From Psychrosphaera sp. F3M07 (GTDB lineage Bacteria > Pseudomonadota > Gammaproteobacteria > Enterobacterales > Alteromonadaceae), in NCBI RefSeq assembly GCF_018860345.1, contig NZ_JAHKPJ010000001.1, positions 3,112 through 66,343 of the forward strand: a DNA stretch of 63,232 nucleotides, read 5' to 3'. Under the pieces are notes generated by a model that was given only the letters and a program-made list of their open reading frames with translations, was not told where the DNA came from and ran no database searches. Of the stretch, positions 9,678 through 19,331 are shown in pieces. How positions within the stretch are numbered: position 1 is the first letter of the stretch; every line of letters starts with the position of its first letter. The translations under genes were made by a program, and so were the position numbers.

Positions 9678-10316
9678 ATGTCTGTCATTGACAGTAACAA
9701 CCAATATTCCGGCCAAATTACGATTGGCATCACTGGTGCGTCTGGCACTCCCTATGCGGTTGAATTAATTAAACAATTAGTAAGTAGTGATATTCAAGTT
9801 TTTGTCATTATTTCAGCTGCAGCACGTGTTGTATTTAAGACCGAAGCCGACATTGATGTACCGGGGCATCCTCAAAAAGCCACTGAATTTTTCACTGAGT
9901 TTTTTAATGCTAAACCCAATCAAATTACCGTATTTGGTAAAGATGAATGGTTTTCTCCTGTTGCTTCAGGTTCTGCAGCACCAAAACAAATGGTGATAAT
10001 CCCTTGTTCGACTGGAACCTTATCTTCCATCGCGGTGGGCGCATCTGATAATTTATTAGAGCGAGCGGCAGACGTTGTGATCAAAGAACGAGGGCAACTC
10101 ATTATTGTGCCTAGGGAAACCCCTTTTTCCTCGATTCATTTGGAGAACATGTTAAAACTTTCTAACTTAGGCGTCACTATAATGCCAGCAGCTCCCGGCT
10201 TTTATCACCAGCCAAAATCAATCGATGACTTAGTGCAGTTTATGGTCGCGCGGGTATTGGATCATTTAAAAATTAATCAACAAATAGTGCCTCGTTGGGG
10301 CTATACAAAATCTTAA
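9678..10316 (+). CDS. ubiX: Flavin prenyltransferase UbiX
   Basis: 212 aa. UbiX joins a dimethylallyl group to FMN to make prenylated FMN, the cofactor of the UbiD decarboxylase in ubiquinone synthesis. The Rossmann-like N-terminus [11 protein letters not shown] is at 17-27, and the family motif PRETPFS with its conserved Glu is at 145-151. The Ser/Gly-rich [20 protein letters not shown] segment is also present. ATG at 9678 has AAAGG 8 nt upstream. Pairing with mpl is common in Alteromonadales and Vibrionales. Confidence 0.95.
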   Translation: MSVIDSNNQYSGQITIGITGASGTPYAVELIKQLVSSDIQVFVIISAAARVVFKTEADIDVPGHPQKATEFFTEFFNAKPNQITVFGKDEWFSPVASGSAAPKQMVIIPCSTGTLSSIAVGASDNLLERAADVVIKERGQLIIVPRETPFSSIHLENMLKLSNLGVTIMPAAPGFYHQPKSIDDLVQFMVARVLDHLKINQQIVPRWGYTKS

Positions 10317-10325
10317 GAAGCTATT

Positions 10326-11291
10326 ATGAAAACGTTAGAGCCAACTATGAATGCTTTAGAAATTACAGACCTGACTAAAACATACCAATCAAAATCCAGA
10401 ACGGTTGAAGCACTAAAAGGGATATCGCTAAATGTTAAACAAGGCGACTTTTTTGCTTTGTTAGGCCCAAATGGTGCGGGTAAATCGACCACAATCGGTA
10501 TCATAAGTTCATTAGTCAATAAAACGTCTGGCACAGTTAAAGTGTTTGGTCATGACATAGATACCGAGTTAGAAGTCGCTAAAGCACAAATTGGATTAGT
10601 CCCGCAAGAATTCAACTTCAATATGTTTGAAACGGTATTACAAGTGGTAGTCAACCAAGCGGGCTATTATGGTGTAGAGCGTTCTGAAGCGTTAACACGT
10701 GCCGAAAAGTATTTAAAACAAACCGACTTATGGGAAAAAAGAAACGCCCGTGGTCGTGAATTATCAGGTGGCATGAAACGTCGTTTAATGATTGCCAGAG
10801 CGTTAATGCATGAACCAAAAATCTTAATTTTAGATGAACCAACTGCGGGTGTTGATATTGAGATCCGTCGTGGCATGTGGGAATTTTTGAAAGACTTAAA
10901 TGCGCAAGGCATTACTATCATCTTGACCACTCATTACCTTGAAGAAGCTGAAATGTTGTGCCGTAACATAGCGATTATTGACCAAGGTAAGATTGGCCAA
11001 AATACCAATATGAAATCATTATTGGCAACGCTGAATGTTGAAACCTTTGTATTAGATACCAAGCCTTTTGAACAACCGCCAGTGTTAAACGATTACCGTC
11101 ATCAGGTTATCGATGACCATACTATTGAAATAGAAGTACAAAAATCTCAAGGTTTAAACGACGTATTCGCTCAGTTATCTGAACAAAATATTCAAGTATT
11201 AAGTATGCGTAATAAAGCCAATCGACTAGAAGAACTGTTTGTTCGTATGGTTGAAGAAGGCAAGTCTGGTCAAACAAAGGAAGCTAAATAA
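10326..11291 (+). CDS. yadG: ABC transporter ATP-binding protein YadG
   Basis: 321 aa. Walker A GPNGAGKST at 47-55, Q-loop VPQEF at 92-96, signature LSGGM at 146-150, Walker B ILILDEP at 166-172. Strong by-eye match to E. coli YadG throughout, including the C-terminal QVLSMRNKANRLEELFV stretch. It energises the YadH permease encoded next; substrate unknown. The start at 10326 has AAGAAG upstream; a second in-frame ATG at 10347 is also possible. Confidence 0.93.
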   Translation: MKTLEPTMNALEITDLTKTYQSKSRTVEALKGISLNVKQGDFFALLGPNGAGKSTTIGIISSLVNKTSGTVKVFGHDIDTELEVAKAQIGLVPQEFNFNMFETVLQVVVNQAGYYGVERSEALTRAEKYLKQTDLWEKRNARGRELSGGMKRRLMIARALMHEPKILILDEPTAGVDIEIRRGMWEFLKDLNAQGITIILTTHYLEEAEMLCRNIAIIDQGKIGQNTNMKSLLATLNVETFVLDTKPFEQPPVLNDYRHQVIDDHTIEIEVQKSQGLNDVFAQLSEQNIQVLSMRNKANRLEELFVRMVEEGKSGQTKEAK

Positions 11292-11292
11292 T

Positions 11293-12060
11293 ATGTTGTC
11301 ATATTCAGTTGCATTAAAATCGATTCTTACTAAAGAATGCACACGTTTTCTTAGAATTTGGGTGCAAACCTTAGTACCTCCTGCGATCACTATGACATTA
11401 TATTTTGTCATTTTTGGTAATCTTGTCGGTTCACGTATTGGTGAAATGGGCGGCTTTGATTATATGTCATTCATCGTCCCGGGTTTGATCATGATGTCAG
11501 TCATTACCAACTCTTATTCCAACGTGGCCAGCTCTTTTTACAGCGCTAAGTTTCAACGTAACATAGAAGAGCTGCTCGTTGCCCCTGTACCTAATTACAT
11601 CATAGTTTTGGGTTATATTGGCGGCGGCATGTTACGTGGTTTATTGGTTGGACTTATTGTGACGTGTGTCTCTATGTTATTTGTTGATATTCAAATACAC
11701 AGTTACACCATATTAATATTTACCGTATTAATGACGTCTATGGTGTTTTCATTAGCCGGCTTAATCAATGCTATTTTTGCCAATAGTTTTGATGATATTT
11801 CAATTATCCCAACGTTTATTTTAACGCCTCTGACTTACCTTGGTGGTGTATTTTATAGCTTGACTTTATTGCCTGAAATTTGGCAAGACATCTCCAAAAT
11901 AAACCCAATCGTTTATATGGTTAATGCGTTCCGTTACGGTTTCTTAGGTGTTTCTGACGTTAACTTAACTTTTGCCGTTGCGATGATTTTTGGTTTCACC
12001 GTCATCTTCTTTAGCCTTGCTTTATATCTTATTAATAAAGGCATTGGCATCCGTTCATAA
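11293..12060 (+). CDS. yadH: ABC-2 type transporter permease YadH
   Basis: 255 aa from the ATG at 11293, one base after the yadG stop, giving the same length as E. coli YadH (256). ABC-2 permease with six membrane segments. Conserved stretches NIEELLVAPVP and LTPLTYLGGVFYSLTLLP are present. The frame is open further upstream, overlapping yadG, but the family N-terminus fits 11293. Inner-membrane partner of YadG, substrate unknown. Confidence 0.93.
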   Translation: MLSYSVALKSILTKECTRFLRIWVQTLVPPAITMTLYFVIFGNLVGSRIGEMGGFDYMSFIVPGLIMMSVITNSYSNVASSFYSAKFQRNIEELLVAPVPNYIIVLGYIGGGMLRGLLVGLIVTCVSMLFVDIQIHSYTILIFTVLMTSMVFSLAGLINAIFANSFDDISIIPTFILTPLTYLGGVFYSLTLLPEIWQDISKINPIVYMVNAFRYGFLGVSDVNLTFAVAMIFGFTVIFFSLALYLINKGIGIRS

Positions 12061-12073
12061 TCCCCCTCAATTT

Positions 12074-12107
12074 GGAAACGTAATTAATCTAAATTAATTA
12101 CGTTTCC
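12074..12107. other. Perfect 15-bp stem-loop behind yadH
   Basis: GGAAACGTAATTAAT (12074-12088) pairs without mismatch with ATTAATTACGTTTCC (12093-12107) around a CTAA loop, 13 bp past yadH. No T-tract follows, so it is not a canonical terminator. It may stabilise the 3' end of the mRNA or bind a dimeric protein. The rest of the 248-bp gap to the chemoreceptor holds nothing else clear. Confidence 0.6.
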
Positions 12108-12308
12108 TCACACTATTTATAAAATATGTGCTTTAATTATTTGTAGTTAACTGCATGTTGCTATTAAAGTTTTAAATGTTTGATGCAGTTATTGAATCTT
12201 ATAATTATTGCCCAAATCAATTTTCATAAGATTTGAATAAAGGATCTTTGATCTGTGCCGATATTAGTATTGCGCAACAGGTATTTTTTGTAATTTTGAG
12301 GTAATCGT

Positions 12309-13931
12309 GTGACCAATTTAAAGAATTTAAGTGTATTTATAAAAGTAAATGTCATCACCGTCATTGCTATGCTTGCGTTGATCACGGTCTTAATCTTAAA
12401 CGCACTTGCTATCAGTGAAAATAATAAGAGCCTTGATGAGCTAAAAGACAAACGCTACCTTATTGCTCAATATTCTACGGCTAACTCATTTATCATCAAT
12501 AGAATTGATGAACGTTACACCCAAGCCGTGACTTTTGGGGATGAAGATTTAATTACCTCCGCCGGTGAACAGTACAACCTATTAATTGAAAACATTGAAA
12601 AAATAGAATCATTAGATAACCCATCTAATTCACGTTTATTAGAAAAGTTTAAATCCGACTTACAAAGCTATAACGTAATTGCGAAAGACATCGTAAAAGG
12701 GTTTATTAATGAGTCATTAGACTTCTCCGTAATTCAGCAGAAATCCAAAGTTAAAGCTGACCTATACGAAAATATCAACAAAGCCTTAGACGAATACAAA
12801 AAACAATCAGACGACTTATACTCAAAAATGGCTGATGATGCTAAAGCACGATCTGAAGATGCAATTACCCAAAGTATTATTATCTCGATTGTTCTGACCA
12901 TATTAATCATCTTATTGGGTTATATAATCGGTACCAATATTCGTAAAGCCGCATCAGATGCTGCTGCAACATTAAGTGAATTAGCGGAAGGTGAAGGCGA
13001 TTTAAAATCTCGGTTAAACGTCGACAGTGAAGATGAAATTGGTCAGTTAGCCATTAACTTTAATAAGTTTATGGAAGTGTTACGCGGTGCTATCAGTGAT
13101 GTAATGTCGGTTGTACAACCGCTGTTAGATAACTCTACTCGTCTTATACAACGCATGGAAACGGCTGAATCTGCAATGCACAAACAAAGTGAAGATTCGG
13201 AACTTGTTAATCAATCAATGCAAGAAATGCATCATAGCGTTAATGAGATATCAAATTCTGCAGCTTTAGCCTCTCAAGCAACTAGCGATGCTGATTTAGA
13301 AGCCAAACAAAGTTTAGAAATATTGAGCCAGTCAATGGCCGTCTCTCAAGCGCTTAATAATGAAATTAAAGGGGCATCTGCGGTTGTTCATCAATTGGCT
13401 CAAGATACTCAAAATGTGAATAAAATATTAGATGTAATCACCTCGATTGCGGAACAAACCAATTTATTAGCGTTAAATGCAGCTATTGAAGCCGCGCGAG
13501 CTGGTGAACAAGGCCGAGGGTTTGCAGTTGTTGCAGATGAAGTTAGGGAATTGGCATCAAGAACATCAAAATCAACTACTGAAATTCGTGAGTTATTAAA
13601 TGCACTAACTGAAGCGGCAAGCGCATCGGTTGACTCAATGGAAAGTGCCAGTGCTCAAGCAGAACGTAATGAAGAGTATGCAGCACAAACCGGTGACTCG
13701 GTTAAGAAAATTGCAGAACACATCAACACTATCAATGGCATAAACTCTCAGGTTGCAACGGCCACTGAACAGCAAACAGCTGTAACTACTACTGTTGTTG
13801 AAAACGTGAATGATATGAACGAATCCATTAGTTCAACATTAGAAGCGCTTAGCGGTATCCGAGATGTATCAAGTAACTTACATACATTGTCAGACGACTT
13901 GTTAGAAGCGGCTTCTAAATTTAAATTATAA
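12309..13931 (+). CDS. Methyl-accepting chemotaxis protein
   Basis: 540 aa. Membrane segment about 14-35, a helical periplasmic sensor domain about 36-187 (four-helix-bundle type), second membrane segment 189-208, HAMP domain about 209-262 and a long cytoplasmic signalling coiled coil. The conserved hairpin tip around [18 protein letters not shown] (about 383-402) contacts CheA and CheW. No CheR-binding pentapeptide is seen at the C-terminus (ends SKFKL). GTG start at 12309 with GAGG upstream. Ligand unknown. Confidence 0.9.
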   Translation: MTNLKNLSVFIKVNVITVIAMLALITVLILNALAISENNKSLDELKDKRYLIAQYSTANSFIINRIDERYTQAVTFGDEDLITSAGEQYNLLIENIEKIESLDNPSNSRLLEKFKSDLQSYNVIAKDIVKGFINESLDFSVIQQKSKVKADLYENINKALDEYKKQSDDLYSKMADDAKARSEDAITQSIIISIVLTILIILLGYIIGTNIRKAASDAAATLSELAEGEGDLKSRLNVDSEDEIGQLAINFNKFMEVLRGAISDVMSVVQPLLDNSTRLIQRMETAESAMHKQSEDSELVNQSMQEMHHSVNEISNSAALASQATSDADLEAKQSLEILSQSMAVSQALNNEIKGASAVVHQLAQDTQNVNKILDVITSIAEQTNLLALNAAIEAARAGEQGRGFAVVADEVRELASRTSKSTTEIRELLNALTEAASASVDSMESASAQAERNEEYAAQTGDSVKKIAEHINTINGINSQVATATEQQTAVTTTVVENVNDMNESISSTLEALSGIRDVSSNLHTLSDDLLEAASKFKL

Positions 13932-13954
13932 AACATGAAAATGGACAAAAAGAA

Positions 13955-13978
13955 GATCACTTGATGTGGTCTTTTTTT
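13955..13978 (+). terminator. Intrinsic terminator of the chemoreceptor gene
   Basis: GATCAC (13955-13960) pairs with GTGGTC (13966-13971) with one wobble pair, flanked by A-rich and T-rich sides and followed by seven T residues (13972-13978). Confidence 0.75.
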
Positions 13979-14018
13979 ATGTCTGAAAAATATATTTAAG
14001 GTTGGAGGATAAGTATTG

Positions 14019-14034
14019 AATTAAACGTTTGATG
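14019..14034. promoter_or_regulatory. Weak candidate PurR operator upstream of purC
   Basis: The palindromic core AAACGTTT (14023-14030) matches the centre of the PurR consensus, but flanking positions fit poorly (about one in four on each side). It lies about 75 bp before the purC start, a sensible place. Treat as tentative. Confidence 0.25.
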
Positions 14035-14103
14035 CCCACTAAAGGAATTTGCTAGAATCCTCAGCATTAAACATCCCGCATATTTCTTACTTTAGGAAGC
14101 CCA

Positions 14104-15207
14104 ATGAGCTTAGCTAACTCGGTTTTGGCCGTAAACAACGACCTACCTATTATTACAGATCAAAAAGTTCACAGTGGAAAAGTCCGTTCTGTGTATTGGT
14201 TAACGGCTAAAGACAGTAAACGACTGATTGAACAAAATGGCTACAACGTTCAATCTGACGCCCCGCTAGCGATTATGGTCATCAGTGACCGTATCTCTGC
14301 ATTTGATTGCATCTGGCACGGTGAAGGTGGTATTAAAGGCGTTCCTGGCAAAGGTGCAGCATTAAATGCAGTGTCAAATCACTGGTTTAAAATGTTTAAA
14401 GATAACGATTTAGCGGATAGCCATATTTTAGACATCCCGCATCCTTTTGTTTGGATTGTGCAAAAAGCCAAACCAGTAATGATCGAAGCGATCGCTCGTC
14501 AATATATAACTGGCTCAATGTGGCGCAGTTACGAAAAAGGCGAACGTGAATTTTGTGGTATTCAATTACCTGAAGGACTAACTAAAGACCAGAAGTTAGA
14601 CGACATATTAATTACCCCTTCAACTAAAGGTATTTTAAAAGGCATACCAAATGTGCCAGAAGCGGACGATGTTAATATTCGTCGCCAAGATATCATCGAA
14701 AACTATCAAGCCTTTAATTTCTTAGACAAAACCGATGTTGATAAGTATGAAGTATTATTAAAACAAGGCTTCAACTTAATCAGTGGGGCATTAGCTAAAT
14801 TAGACCAAATCTTTGTCGATACTAAATTTGAATTTGGCTATGTAAAAGATGCGGCTGGTAACGACAAGCTTATTTATATGGATGAAGTGGGTACACCAGA
14901 TTCATCTAGAATATGGGATGGCCCTAATTTTAGAAACGGAAAAGTTGTGGAAAACTCTAAAGAAGGGTTTAGACAAATGTTACTTAACCACTTCCCTGAT
15001 CCAGACATATTGCTAAATAAAAATAGAATGCCGGAACGTGAAGCATTAGCTCGTGATAACGCTTTACCTGAATCTGTAATTATGGATATCTCATCTACCT
15101 ACTTGAATATTGCCGAGAAAATCACAGGCAGTAAAATTGTATTATCCGATAATCCAAAACAAGAGGTTATTGACGTATTAGCAGAGCGATATCAATTGAT
15201 AAAATAA
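14104..15207 (+). CDS. purC: Phosphoribosylaminoimidazole-succinocarboxamide synthase
   Basis: 367 aa, the long SAICAR synthase form of Shewanella, Vibrio and Pseudoalteromonas rather than the about 237-aa E. coli type. It condenses CAIR with aspartate using ATP in purine synthesis. Early segment [13 protein letters not shown] (about 59-71), the [14 protein letters not shown] region, [16 protein letters not shown] and [12 protein letters not shown] are all characteristic. Single gene with its own promoter region and terminator. ATG at 14104 follows AGGAAGCCC. Confidence 0.93.
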   Translation: MSLANSVLAVNNDLPIITDQKVHSGKVRSVYWLTAKDSKRLIEQNGYNVQSDAPLAIMVISDRISAFDCIWHGEGGIKGVPGKGAALNAVSNHWFKMFKDNDLADSHILDIPHPFVWIVQKAKPVMIEAIARQYITGSMWRSYEKGEREFCGIQLPEGLTKDQKLDDILITPSTKGILKGIPNVPEADDVNIRRQDIIENYQAFNFLDKTDVDKYEVLLKQGFNLISGALAKLDQIFVDTKFEFGYVKDAAGNDKLIYMDEVGTPDSSRIWDGPNFRNGKVVENSKEGFRQMLLNHFPDPDILLNKNRMPEREALARDNALPESVIMDISSTYLNIAEKITGSKIVLSDNPKQEVIDVLAERYQLIK

Positions 15208-15233
15208 ACATCATGTTTATCGCCGTAAAAACA

Positions 15234-15260
15234 AAAAAGGATGCCATTGGCATCCTTTTT
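15234..15260. terminator. Bidirectional terminator between purC and the DUF3718 gene
   Basis: AAAAAGGATGCC (15234-15245) and GGCATCCTTTTT (15249-15260) form a perfect 12-bp stem with an ATT loop. U-tracts are available on both strands, so it can end purC and the convergent minus-strand gene. Confidence 0.85.
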
Positions 15261-15278
15261 CTATTTAATTAATTTATC

Positions 15279-15647
15279 TTATCGAGCAGCGATAGATGAC
15301 GCTATTGGAGATGCAGCGTGGCCACTAGTGTTAGCCCAATCTAAATCGCCAGATGATGCAAAGTGAGAAGCTGGCATACGTTTAACGATAAAGCTACCTA
15401 CGTCTTCTGCATTGTTAGACATTGCATAACGAACTAAGTTTTCACCACCACACGTAATACCTTGATATACGTCACGTAATTTCAAACCTGATTCTTTTAA
15501 TTTTTTGCGAAAACGAGACTTATCATTTGCAGCTACATTTTCACAAATGCCATTTAAAGCTTCAACACCTGCAGCTTGAGCCGTTTGACTAAATGAAGCT
15601 GAAGCAAAACCAATCACTAAAGTTAACGCTGTCATTACTGTTTTCAT
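15279..15647 (-). CDS. DUF3718 small secreted protein
   Basis: 122 aa with a signal peptide (about 1-25, ending AQA-AG). The mature part has two cysteines (near residues 34 and 66) that could form a disulfide, in the pattern ICENVAANDKSRFRKKL ... RDVYQGITCGGENLVRYA typical of DUF3718. The family is of unknown function and common in Shewanella, Colwellia and Pseudoalteromonas. Monocistronic, periplasmic by inference. Confidence 0.75.
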   Translation of the reverse strand: MKTVMTALTLVIGFASASFSQTAQAAGVEALNGICENVAANDKSRFRKKLKESGLKLRDVYQGITCGGENLVRYAMSNNAEDVGSFIVKRMPASHFASSGDLDWANTSGHAASPIASSIAAR

Positions 15648-15826
15648 GTTAAATCCTATTAAAAAATTTGGGGGGCTAATTTTGATGCGCGCATTCTATT
15701 GCCTTGGCTAAAAATCAACCATAGGGAATTCCCTTAATTTTCACTTAACATGAAATTAAACCGATAACTCAACAACTTAGACTTTGGGTAAAATAGTAAC
15801 TTATCAGATTAACATTATCAGTTTGA

Positions 15827-16717
15827 TTATTTCCTCACTATCGACACAGGGTCTAAGTGAATCAGGATATCCGAGAAAGGATAGGCATTCTCTAATGCAG
15901 CTTCAACCTTCTCACTCACATCATGAGCATCCAATAAAGACATGTCATCTTCGAGCTCAAGATGTAATTGAATAAACACGGTGCCGCCAGACTGTCTGGT
16001 TCTCACTCCGTGAATACCTTTGACCAAAGGAATATTTTGGGCAATGGACATAATGGTTTGTTGATCATCATTGGACAACTCTTTATCCATTAATGACTGT
16101 ACCGACTCAGAGCCCACTTCATAAGCCCCATAAAATAAATATAGCGCAATCCCAATCGCAATCCATGAATCTAAAAATGAATAACCAAATTGAGTTAGGT
16201 AAAGCGCAAACAGTACCCCAACATTCATTAATAAATCGCCTTTATAATGCAAACTATCGGCTTTAATCGCAATTGACCCTGTTTTTTTCAAGGCAAAAGT
16301 TTGGATCACAACTAACAATAACGTAATGAAAATACTGAAATATATAGCCGCCAAACCTAAAGAAATATTATCAATGTTTTGTGGGTGAGATATGCGCCCG
16401 ACCGAGTGAAAAATTAATAGAAGCGCCGAACCTGTGATAAAGGCCGATTGAAACAATCCCGCTAATGACTCAGCTTTACCATGACCGAAACGATGATCGT
16501 CATCCGCTGGTGTTAATGCATAACGTACCGCAAAAAAGTTAACAATCGATGCTGCAACATCAAATACAGAGTCCGTTAATGACGCTAAAACACTGGCAGA
16601 ATCGGTATTTAACCAAGCATACCCCTTCACTAATATCATACTAAAAGCGGCAACTATGGCTGCGGAGCTAGCAAAACGCACCCAATAACTATAATCGTTG
16701 TTACTTTTATCCATCAT
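15827..16717 (-). CDS. fieF: Cation diffusion facilitator FieF
   Basis: 296 aa, six membrane segments and a cytosolic C-terminal domain. It exports Zn(II) or Fe(II) by proton antiport across the inner membrane. The metal-site residues are visible as D49/D53 in TDSVFD and H157/D161 in HYKGD, matching the DD/HD set of E. coli FieF shifted by four. DDDHRFGHGK at 72-81 is the second signature. MMDK offers two adjacent Met starts at 16717 and 16714. Stands alone. Confidence 0.9.
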   Translation of the reverse strand: MMDKSNNDYSYWVRFASSAAIVAAFSMILVKGYAWLNTDSASVLASLTDSVFDVAASIVNFFAVRYALTPADDDHRFGHGKAESLAGLFQSAFITGSALLLIFHSVGRISHPQNIDNISLGLAAIYFSIFITLLLVVIQTFALKKTGSIAIKADSLHYKGDLLMNVGVLFALYLTQFGYSFLDSWIAIGIALYLFYGAYEVGSESVQSLMDKELSNDDQQTIMSIAQNIPLVKGIHGVRTRQSGGTVFIQLHLELEDDMSLLDAHDVSEKVEAALENAYPFSDILIHLDPVSIVRK

Positions 16718-16789
16718 TCATTAAAGCCCAGCAAAACATACATGTTATCAATATAATAGCCCATTAGTTACGTAACCCGGTATAAGATT

Positions 16790-17662
16790 TTAATTAAAAT
16801 AGTCCTGTGTAAACTTAATAAAAGCAGACAGACGGTTGGATTGATAGAGCAACTGTGGATGGATCATATAAATAGAAAGCCCCATAGGCATTTCTTCTTT
16901 AAATAGTTGAATTAACTTTCCTTGTTCGATTTCTCTATCAACTAAATATTCAGCAACACGTATAATCCCCTGCCCTGATAAAGCTAAATCTTTTAATAAA
17001 TGATTGTCATTTATTTGTAGCCATCCATTAGCTTTAACTTCACATCCAACAAAGGTCCATGTTGGTTGATCTTGTCCACGTAAACATTGGTGATTATCCA
17101 GGTCGTTTGGATATTCTGGGGTTCCGTGTTTGGCTAAATACTGTGGAGCAGCACACACACAGTGCTGATAAGTGAGGACAGGTTTAGCGATCATATTTTG
17201 TGGCGGCGTATTTGTTGCCCTAAACGCCAAATCATAATCACTGCGATTTAAATCATAATTGGTGTAACTGCTGTCCACCGAAAATTCTATTTTTGGGTGT
17301 AACTTTTTAAATTTAGTAAAAATGTCTATTAAGTACCTTTCGGTAAAAATCCTTGGCGACGTTACCTTGATCACTCCTTCTATAGCTGTTCCTTCATTTT
17401 TGGCATTCCGTTCAAGCTGCAATAGATCGTATCTAATTTGATTCATGCCTGATAAAACACGTTCGCCTTCTGCCGTTAATCGCACGCTTCTGGTTGACCG
17501 GATCAAAAGAGGCAATCCCATGTCTTGCTCTAGCCGGCGAATTTGAGCTGACAAATGACCACGAGAGATACCTAAATGTGATGCAGCAACCGTAAAACTT
17601 AAATGTTGTGCTACTTCACTGAACAACATTAAACGTTCTAATTTTTTATGCTCTTTATTCAA
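16790..17662 (-). CDS. LysR-family transcriptional regulator
   Basis: 290 aa. The N-terminal winged HTH (about 10-68, with SHLGISRGHLSAQIRRLE) and LysR substrate-binding domain are of the CrgA/DmlR-like subgroup. The 17662 start is TTG with AGAG upstream; a downstream ATG at 17629 is a shorter option. It diverges from an aldo/keto reductase gene, its likely target. An inverted repeat at 17694-17715 is a candidate operator. Confidence 0.88.
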   Translation of the reverse strand: MNKEHKKLERLMLFSEVAQHLSFTVAASHLGISRGHLSAQIRRLEQDMGLPLLIRSTRSVRLTAEGERVLSGMNQIRYDLLQLERNAKNEGTAIEGVIKVTSPRIFTERYLIDIFTKFKKLHPKIEFSVDSSYTNYDLNRSDYDLAFRATNTPPQNMIAKPVLTYQHCVCAAPQYLAKHGTPEYPNDLDNHQCLRGQDQPTWTFVGCEVKANGWLQINDNHLLKDLALSGQGIIRVAEYLVDREIEQGKLIQLFKEEMPMGLSIYMIHPQLLYQSNRLSAFIKFTQDYFN

Positions 17663-17693
17663 AAGGTGACTCTTGTTTGTTAATCCGATTTAT

Positions 17694-17715
17694 ATTGTTT
17701 TTTATACTAAACAAT
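17694..17715. promoter_or_regulatory. Inverted repeat, candidate LysR operator
   Basis: ATTGTTT (17694-17700) and AAACAAT (17709-17715) flank an 8-bp AT-rich spacer in the LysR/aldo-keto reductase divergent gap. Spacing and symmetry suit a LysR-type binding site, although AT-richness lowers its weight. Confidence 0.4.
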
Positions 17716-17807
17716 TAATTTTGTTTTGTAATATTTTAATTACACCAAATATGTTTGAAAATACTAACCTGTAAACACGTGTAAGTTTTAATTAAGGAAC
17801 ATAGTTC

Positions 17808-18785
17808 ATGCATCATTCTCGTTATCCTTTATCTAAGTTGATTTCAAACAACAGTACTATCGCATTTGGCTGCATGGGGTTAGGGGGAAGTTGGGATAAT
17901 GATCCGGTCAATGCCGAACAAATTAAACATGCCCATCAAACCGTGGATGCCGCTTTAGAGGCAGGCATGACCTTTTTTGACCATGCGGATATTTATACTC
18001 GCGGCAAAGCGGAACAAGTCTTTGGGGAAGTATTAAAACAACGCCCTGAATTACGCAGTCAAATATCACTGCAAACTAAGTGCGCTATCCGCTTTCCTGA
18101 CGAACAAGCACCGCAACGGTATGACTTTTCTCCTGAGTGGATTTTGCAATCCGTTGAGAACAGCCTTAAACGACTCAATACAGAACAGATTGACGTTTTC
18201 TTATTGCATCGCCCTGACCCTCTGATGGAACCTGAGTTAATTGCCCAAGCTTTTAATTCTCTGCAGCAATCTGGCAAGGTTAAACATTTTGGTGTATCCA
18301 ATATGCAACAACATCAAATGGCTTTTTTACAATCGGCGTTATCAGAACCGTTAGTGGTTAATCAAGTTGAGTTGAGTCTTTCGCATTTAAATTGGATTGA
18401 AGAAGGTGTCACTACTGGTAATTCAGGCGAGTTACAGGTTAATTATGGTGCGGGAACGCTAGAGTACTGCCAATTAAATAACATTCAATTGCAATCTTGG
18501 GGCAGTTTGTGCCAAGGGTTATTCTCTGGGCAAGATGTTTCTAATCAACCGCAACATGTTAAAAATACGGCTGAATTAGTGAGTAAGTTAGCGGCTGAAT
18601 ATCAGGTGAGCCAAGAAGCCATCGTACTTGCTTGGTTAATGAGGCATCCAGCTAAAATCCAACCGATTATTGGCACCACAAATCCAGCTCGAATTAAAAA
18701 TTGTGCGCAAGCTGAAAATTTAACTTTAACTCGTAACCATTGGTATGAACTATGGTTAGCGGCAAGAGGCCGTCAACTTCCTTAA
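17808..18785 (+). CDS. Aldo/keto reductase (YdhF-like)
   Basis: 325 aa. NADPH-dependent oxidoreductase with a TIM-barrel fold. The catalytic tetrad is visible: D58 (FFDHADIY), Y63, K91 (LQTK) and H134 (LLHRPDP). The C-terminal GTTNPARI segment fits the cofactor-phosphate binding loop. Overall it resembles E. coli YdhF; substrate unknown. AAGGAA precedes the ATG at 17808. Divergent from a LysR regulator that probably controls it. Confidence 0.9.
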   Translation: MHHSRYPLSKLISNNSTIAFGCMGLGGSWDNDPVNAEQIKHAHQTVDAALEAGMTFFDHADIYTRGKAEQVFGEVLKQRPELRSQISLQTKCAIRFPDEQAPQRYDFSPEWILQSVENSLKRLNTEQIDVFLLHRPDPLMEPELIAQAFNSLQQSGKVKHFGVSNMQQHQMAFLQSALSEPLVVNQVELSLSHLNWIEEGVTTGNSGELQVNYGAGTLEYCQLNNIQLQSWGSLCQGLFSGQDVSNQPQHVKNTAELVSKLAAEYQVSQEAIVLAWLMRHPAKIQPIIGTTNPARIKNCAQAENLTLTRNHWYELWLAARGRQLP

Positions 18786-18803
18786 AACACAGCAATCAAA
18801 TTA

Positions 18804-18832
18804 CATCTAGCTCATTGTTCATGAGCTAGATG
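18804..18832. other. Perfect 12-bp stem-loop between convergent genes
   Basis: CATCTAGCTCAT (18804-18815) pairs perfectly with ATGAGCTAGATG (18821-18832), with a five-base loop. It sits between the aldo/keto reductase stop and the stop of the GreA/B-like gene. No T-tract on either side. Confidence 0.55.
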
Positions 18833-18837
18833 GTCGA

Positions 18838-19326
18838 TTAAGTGATACTAACAATCTCGTAAAATCGTTTAGTTCCTTGTAACGTCAAACCAATCTCATC
18901 ATTTCTATATTTGCCCATCAGTTTTATCCCCAACGGCGCAGACTCAGTGATCACTGTGATTAACTTGCCATCTTGGTTTAACTTCACACCTCCCATCGCT
19001 GGCCCCAACAAAAACCATGAAGGTTCGTCCTGTTCGTTTATCAATTGAATTAAACAACCTAATTCAATTGGACCGTCGGATTTAAGGCTCGTGTTACTTA
19101 ACGCACGCCATTGCATTAACGCCAATTTTAATTCAGCCACTCGTTGGGATTGACCATGGGCTAAATAAGATGCTTCCAATCCTACTGTATCGTATTGTGT
19201 TTCCGGTTTGCTTTGTTCGTGTGTTGCCAAATCTTTAGCGTCATTTGCAGCACGGGTTGCCACAGACAAAGACTGCTCAATCTCAATTAACAGGGTTTGA
19301 ATTAGCATTGTTTTATTGATCATCAT
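18838..19326 (-). CDS. GreA/GreB-family protein
   Basis: 162 aa. An N-terminal helical part (about 1-85) carries the stretch PETQYDTVGLEASYLAHGQ, and the C-terminal beta domain (about 88-160) resembles the FKBP-like domain of Gre factors. This matches the group annotated as transcription elongation factor GreAB, distinct from canonical GreA. The coiled-coil tip acidic pair of GreA is not obvious, so transcript-cleavage activity is doubtful. It starts 5 bp after the LysR gene stop, so both are likely co-transcribed. Confidence 0.7.
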   Translation of the reverse strand: MMINKTMLIQTLLIEIEQSLSVATRAANDAKDLATHEQSKPETQYDTVGLEASYLAHGQSQRVAELKLALMQWRALSNTSLKSDGPIELGCLIQLINEQDEPSWFLLGPAMGGVKLNQDGKLITVITESAPLGIKLMGKYRNDEIGLTLQGTKRFYEIVSIT

Positions 19327-19331
19327 TAACG

